In this document: positions 59,305 through 64,000 of the stretch, piece by piece
Numbering within the stretch: position 1 is the first letter of the stretch
Layout: each line of letters opens with the position of its first letter
Source of the DNA: Nyssa sinensis
Taxonomy: Eukaryota; Streptophyta; Magnoliopsida; Cornales; Nyssaceae
NCBI GenBank assembly: GCA_008638375.1
Contig: CM018041.1
Coordinates: forward strand, 11,648,846 to 11,712,845
Length of the DNA: 64,000 bases
Direction: 5' to 3'
The notes under the pieces: generated by a model
Told to the model about the DNA's origin: nothing
Seen by the model: the letters and a program-made list of their open reading frames with translations, nothing else
The model's database searches: none
Position numbers and translations under genes: made by a program

Positions 59305-61675
59305 ACCTCCATAGGCCTAGTTGCACCCCCTGAGCATCTCGTCATTGGAAAGTGCTATGTCATGCTGACGTCAGCATGATGTCGACGTACAGATGACAAA
59401 TGTTAGCAGCTGGTTTTGTCCCCCTTTTGTGCTGTGATGTCTTCCCCTATGTGTTTGATGATTCCTTGGCATCGATCAGAGCTTTAATACTAAGTTGGAA
59501 TATTTATTTGTCTTTCAAGGTTTGGAAGAGAAGAAAAAAGAAGAAAGAGACTATTTTTCGTAATAGGAGGGTGGAATAATTGTAATCCACACAACCAACA
59601 AGCTCTAACTTGGTTGGTATCTCCTCCATCTTCTCATATGTGAGGTTGAAGGTTCAAGTCACCTTGAGGGGCAAAGTGTGTGTGTGATTTACCTATAAAA
59701 AAAAAAAAATCGTAATCCACACACTCTCCTAGTTTATATTATTGAGCATATCAAATATTATAAGAATGCCATTATTAAAAAAGATTCCTTATATCCTAAT
59801 AAAGCTAATCTTGTTACCTTTCCCTATTACAAATTGTATCTGTGTGGCAAAGTCACCCCAAACTTTCCTGATTCTTTTCAACAGGCTCACCGCTTACCCC
59901 ATAAGTCCATGCCATATTTCCATTCCACAACCCCACGCTAAAGACTATTCAATTCTACAGAAAATTTCCACAACCACCAACCAAGCAGGGCTCTACTAAA
60001 CTACCATAGGGATTGAATCCCCAAGCCACCACACTGAAGCAGAGCGCGCACACTTGTTCCATGCCCCGAGATGATACTTCCATAGAACTAGAATAGGAAA
60101 CAAAGATATGAAGTATAAGGCAAGCTAGAAAGAGTACTTCTGATACAAGTTAACTTCCCTCTCTTGAATAAATACTGCCTCTTCCAACAAGTTAATATTC
60201 TCTCTATTCGTTCCACAACTGAATCGCAAACAACTGTTGCTTTGGAAGCAACCCCCAAAGGTAATCCCAAATAAGAGATAAGCAAAGACCCCAATCCACG
60301 ACCAAGATGACAGTAAGTCCACATGGCTCAACTCCCCTATTGAAAGGATCTTCGATTTGGCTAAGTTAATATGCAAACTGGAGACCGCCTCAAAGCACAC
60401 AAGGATACACCTCAAATAAGTTGAACTCTCCATAGGCCTAGAGAATCTAGTCATCGGAAAGTGCTATGTCATGCTGACATCAACATGATTTCGAAGTACG
60501 GATGATGACGTTAGCAGGTGGTTTTGTCCCCCCTTTGTGCTGTGATGTTTTCCCTTACGTGTTTGATGATTCCTTGGCATTGATCAGACCTTTAATACCA
60601 AGTTGGAATGTTTATTCGTATACTTTTAAGGTTTGGAAGAGAAGAGAAAGAGAAGAAAAAATAAGAAAGAAACTAATTTTCGTAATAGGAGGGTGGAATA
60701 ATTGTAATCCACACACACTCTCATAGTTTATATTATTGGGCATATTAAATATTATAAGAATGCCATTATTACAAAAAGATTCCTAATATCCTAACAAAGC
60801 TAATCATGTTACCATTCCCTATCACAAATTGTATCTGTGTGGCAAAGTCACCCCAAACTTTCCCAATTCTTTTTCCAGGCTCACCGCTCACCCCCCTAAG
60901 TCCCTCCATCCTCTGTTGAAGTCCATCCCCGCCTATCCATCCCATATTTCCATTCCACAGCCCCACACTAAAGACTATTCAATTCTAAGCAAATTTCCCC
61001 AACCACTAACCAAGTAGGGCTTTGCTAAACTACCATAGGGATCGAATCCCCAAGCCACCACACTGAAGCGGAGCGCACACACTTGTTCCATGCCCCGAGA
61101 TGATACTTAAATTCTTGCCCTTTGCCACTCCACAGATAATCTCTCTGAAACTTCTCCAATCTCCCAACCATTGAAAATAGAATAGGAAACAAAGACAAAG
61201 TATATAGGCAAGCTAGAACAAGTACTTTTGATAAGAGTTAACTTCCCTCTCTTGAATCAATACTACCTCTTCCAACAAGTTAATATTCCATCTATTCGTC
61301 TCACAACAGAATCCCAAATAAGAGATAAGCAAAGACCCCCGTCCATGACCAAGATGCCCAGTAAGTCCACGTGGCCCACCTCCCCTGTTGAAATGATCTC
61401 CGATTACGCTAAGTTAATGCGAAAACCGAAGACTGCCTCAAAACACATAAGCAAACACTTCAAATAAGTTCAATCTCCTCTACACCACAAAAAGTAATCA
61501 CAATCATATGCAAATAGAATGTGAGGCACCGAAATGGGATTACCTTGAACCATTGCAATACCAAACCCCCGTCAAGTAACCTCCCACGACTTCCTTTTCA
61601 AGCATCTGGCTCAAAACAACAATCACAGCTATAAACAAAAGCAGAAAATAAAGGGCCCCCTTGTCTGAGAAGCAT
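59305..61675 (-). mobile_element. LINE fragment with 1-kb tandem duplication, in PRR7 intron
   Basis: On the minus strand the right part reads reverse transcriptase-like sequence (a PHILFAYDC-type active-site region near 61530). It is followed twice by INLAKSKILSIGE-like, SYLGLPLGVASKATVVCDSV and KRQYLFKRGKLTCIRSTLSS sequence (60454-60088 in the left unit). The units are about 59305-60430 and 60431-61480, alike over nearly their whole length. Many stops and small indels occur. It lies in the same orientation as PRR7. Confidence 0.8.
59593..59711 (+). mobile_element. 119-bp tRNA-derived SINE with 11-bp target duplication
   Basis: GTAATCCACAC occurs at 59582-59592 and again at 59712-59722. Between them lies AACTTGGTTGGTATCTCC (box A-like), GAAGGTTCAAGTCACC (box B-like), a GTGTGTGTG stretch and a tail of about 13 A residues. 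The second LINE duplication unit has the unbroken GTAATCCACACAC near 60704, so the SINE entered only one unit. Confidence 0.85.
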
Positions 61676-61727
61676 CAATTTTGTAGCAGTCTTTGGTTTG
61701 TTTGGGCTCTTTGGTGAGTAAATGAGA

Positions 61728-62990
61728 TGTTAGTCCCAATGTTTTATCTCATGGGTTGAAAAGTAATTTTGATGATAATAAAGCATTGATGACATAGACT
61801 AATTGTGTTATCTCATAAAGCAATCAAAGTATCAATAATAGAAATCAAGCTCAAAGTGGCGAAAAAGGTTGCAAGAGGATGATAACTTTTAAAGCTAGGA
61901 TTGAGTATGGTTTGTAAGGTTGATTTAATGGTTGAACTTTATGGCTCAAAATGACCATAGAAAGACTCTAGGACCACAAAGAAAAATACTTAAATCCATC
62001 TAAGGTCTCTTAAAAAAATGATTTAGATCTAAAATGATTTAGGTCAAAACAAATTTTACTTGGTCAAATCTTGAAATTAGTCTCCCAATATGCTAAGCAG
62101 TCGACTGGATCCACCGAGGCTAAAAGAAAAAATTGACACTGGTCCATTTAGTCGACTTATGCAATCCACTAGTCGACTGAATAAATTGATATTGGAAAGG
62201 CTTATTGCTTTTGGAACAATTAATAGACTTATGAGTGATCAAACACTCTAGTAGGGTCTTGACTATTTTGAAGGAAATATATCAGTCGACTAATAAGTAG
62301 TGATCAGTCAACTGATCACTCTAGTAGGATCCAAATGATTTTAAAAATAAATGATCAATCGATCGATCCTTAGACTTAGTTGACCGATTTTGTGATTAGG
62401 ATAGTCGACTATTTCTGACATCCTTTTTGCACATTAAATCCAACATAACGGCTATAATTTTAAAATGGCTATAAATATAAGCACAATCGTGGTTGTTTGA
62501 CAAGGGTTAATGCCATTAAATATTTGATCATTCATTGAGTTACAAGCCCTAGTTCTTGACCACTTATTTTCATTGTTCAAACATTTAAATTAACTCCTAT
62601 AAGAGTTATTTTGTTGTACAAAGTCAGTCTCTCATTTATAGTGAGTGTGTTGAAGGGTTGGTGTAACCCTTTTGAAGTGAAAGGGAGTTTCACTTTGGTA
62701 TAAAACCAGAGAGTGGTGTACTCCACTTAGATTGGTTTGACCATGAAAGGAGGTTGAAGAATAGTGGATTGGAATCTTAAGATGTGTTCTTGAGGCGTAA
62801 ACGTAGATGAGAGTGCCAAACCACGTTAAATCACTGTGTTTTTTTTTTTTTTCTCTCTACTCTCTCTCTACTTTATATTTGATCATTTTGGTCATACTCA
62901 TTGCTTTTTTATTTTGAGAATAATTATTGATTTGTTAAAATATTTCACGAAGTTTGCCAAAATACCCTATTCACCTCCCCTCTCAAGTAC
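61728..62990 (+). mobile_element. SIRE-like copia LTR, partial
   Basis: The end of this block has the features of a SIRE-type LTR. TTCTTGAGGCGTAAACGTAG is followed by CCACGTTAAATCACTGTG, a T-rich and CTCTCT-rich stretch, and then ACCCTATTCACCTCCCCTCT. A TGTTAGTCCC start at 61728 is plausible. Inside (62095-62410) the palindrome AGTCGACT and variants recur. No primer-binding site or coding region follows, so it is a solo or truncated LTR in the PRR7 intron. The borders are uncertain. Confidence 0.6.
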
Positions 62991-64000
62991 AGCTCTGGGT
63001 AACGTGAAAGATATGAAGTTTATGAAGACATGTCTACATGTACCAGAACTCATCAAGCATTTTTTCTTAAGTTGTTACACCCTTACATGGTCTCACTAAA
63101 ATGAATTACAAGTACAAGAATCATAAGCGTGAAGAGAGGTTTCAACTTCTAAAGAAAAAGTTCTGTGAGGCACTTGTCTGGATCTACAGGTCCATAGTGG
63201 CCATCCCAAATAGAAACAAATGCCCATTATTATGCTATTGGTGTCGTTCTAACATAAGATAGGTAAGCCCATGGCTTTTCACGTTAGTAGAGCAGTGAAG
63301 AATAACACCACTTGAGAAAAGGAACTTATTGCATACAACAAGTAGGAGAGTACATGCTTACTACAAAGCAATCTTTCATATGGATCATCAAGTCCTTCCC
63401 TAAAGAAGTAATCTTTCGTTGAAGCCTTGGCCATCTACACTCCGTTGAAGATTAAAGAGAGGCTACATAATTTTTTATCTTGAAAAACCATTGTGTTCCA
63501 TTTCCAAATATGTGATCAGTCAAAGATCAATTTGAGGGCTTGACTAAGGTAAGCTCCCCTGCTCTTATTTTATTTGGAGCTTATTTTGACTATTAAGATT
63601 GTCATAGTGGTGGAGGGCTCTCTTTGACATCCAATTAATAGATGATTAAAGGGAACTCTCAAAGAAAATCAATGATATTTTATCACCCCTTCCACATCCA
63701 AGTCATGGGGATCGGAGGGGAAAACCTCTTACTGAGTTTCATATTTCATTTTCTGTATTCCAGTTAGTTTCTATACTCCAGTTATTGATGATTATCGTTT
63801 CTTATCTTTGATTTGATTCCTATCAATGTGTTTTGGATTTCAGTGTGCTATATCTTTAGAATATCTATTCTTAATGTTTCCTCTTTGTTTATGAGATTTT
63901 TTTATTTTGATTCTTGCTATTTTGTTTAGAGAACCTAGAAATACATTGCAGGATATATCTTCCTCTTACCCCTGGTGGTTCAATGTACCAAACCCGGACT
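62991..64000. other. Right edge of window, PRR7 intron
   Basis: No exon, receiver-domain motif or recognisable transposon was found on either strand. The last bases (CTTACCCCTGGTGGTTCAAT) are not assigned. The receiver-encoding exons of PRR7 are expected further right. Confidence 0.5.

Overview
This window is plant nuclear DNA, almost certainly from a eudicot. Genes are split by GT-AG introns, intergenic DNA is AT-rich, and LINE, Ty1-copia and MITE debris is abundant. Three protein genes can be supported. (1) On the + strand, 89 to 19388, are the last 13 exons of a plant TBC-domain Rab GTPase-activating protein; its 5' part lies left of the window. (2) On the - strand, 28228 to 22232, is a complete five-exon receptor-like cytoplasmic kinase of subfamily VII, closest in my recollection to Arabidopsis CDL1. 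(3) On the - strand, 59033 to 56992, are the last four exons of a PRR7-type clock pseudo-response regulator with EAR-like and CCT motifs; its receiver-domain exons must lie beyond 64000. In Arabidopsis CDL1 (AT5G02800) and PRR7 (AT5G02810) are neighbours, so this appears to be conserved microsynteny, stretched here to about 29 kb by transposons.

Layout. 1-19388: the RabGAP gene, with two introns swollen by insertions to 6.4 kb and 5.7 kb. The larger insertions are LINE fragments on both strands, two copies of a terminal-inverted-repeat element, a Stowaway-like MITE, and a three-level LINE nest with recognisable target-site duplications (TSDs). 19389-22231: convergent intergenic spacer. 22232-28228: the kinase, with a local duplication and a solo LTR in its last intron. 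28229-32844: kinase upstream region and AT-rich DNA with a degenerate minisatellite. 32845-53930: a 21 kb retrotransposon pile. 53931-56991: spacer with MITE-like repeats. 56992-64000: PRR7 3' half, then a first visible intron of at least 5 kb filled with a tandemly duplicated LINE, a SINE and a SIRE-like LTR.

The retrotransposon pile can be put in order from the sequence. A defective copia element (copia-1, - strand) sits next to a LINE 3' part; this pair is present twice (32845-37455 and 39288-47205). Both copies carry the same 390 bp solo LTR with the same CAAAG duplication, so that insertion preceded the duplication. Copy B later received a 3.34 kb solo LTR (TSD TAAAG), and copy A shows the empty site. 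A Tork-like copia fragment lies between the copies. The LINE beside copy B was split by a near full-length copia element with two LTRs (47736-53590), and that element was in turn split by an 844 bp hAT-type MITE with an 8 bp TSD.

I found no bacterial-style system, RNA gene cluster or clearly new protein family. The most informative content is the layered insertion history, the chimeric retroelement junctions, and the clock-gene/kinase linkage. All similarity statements come from reading and memory; no database search was possible.
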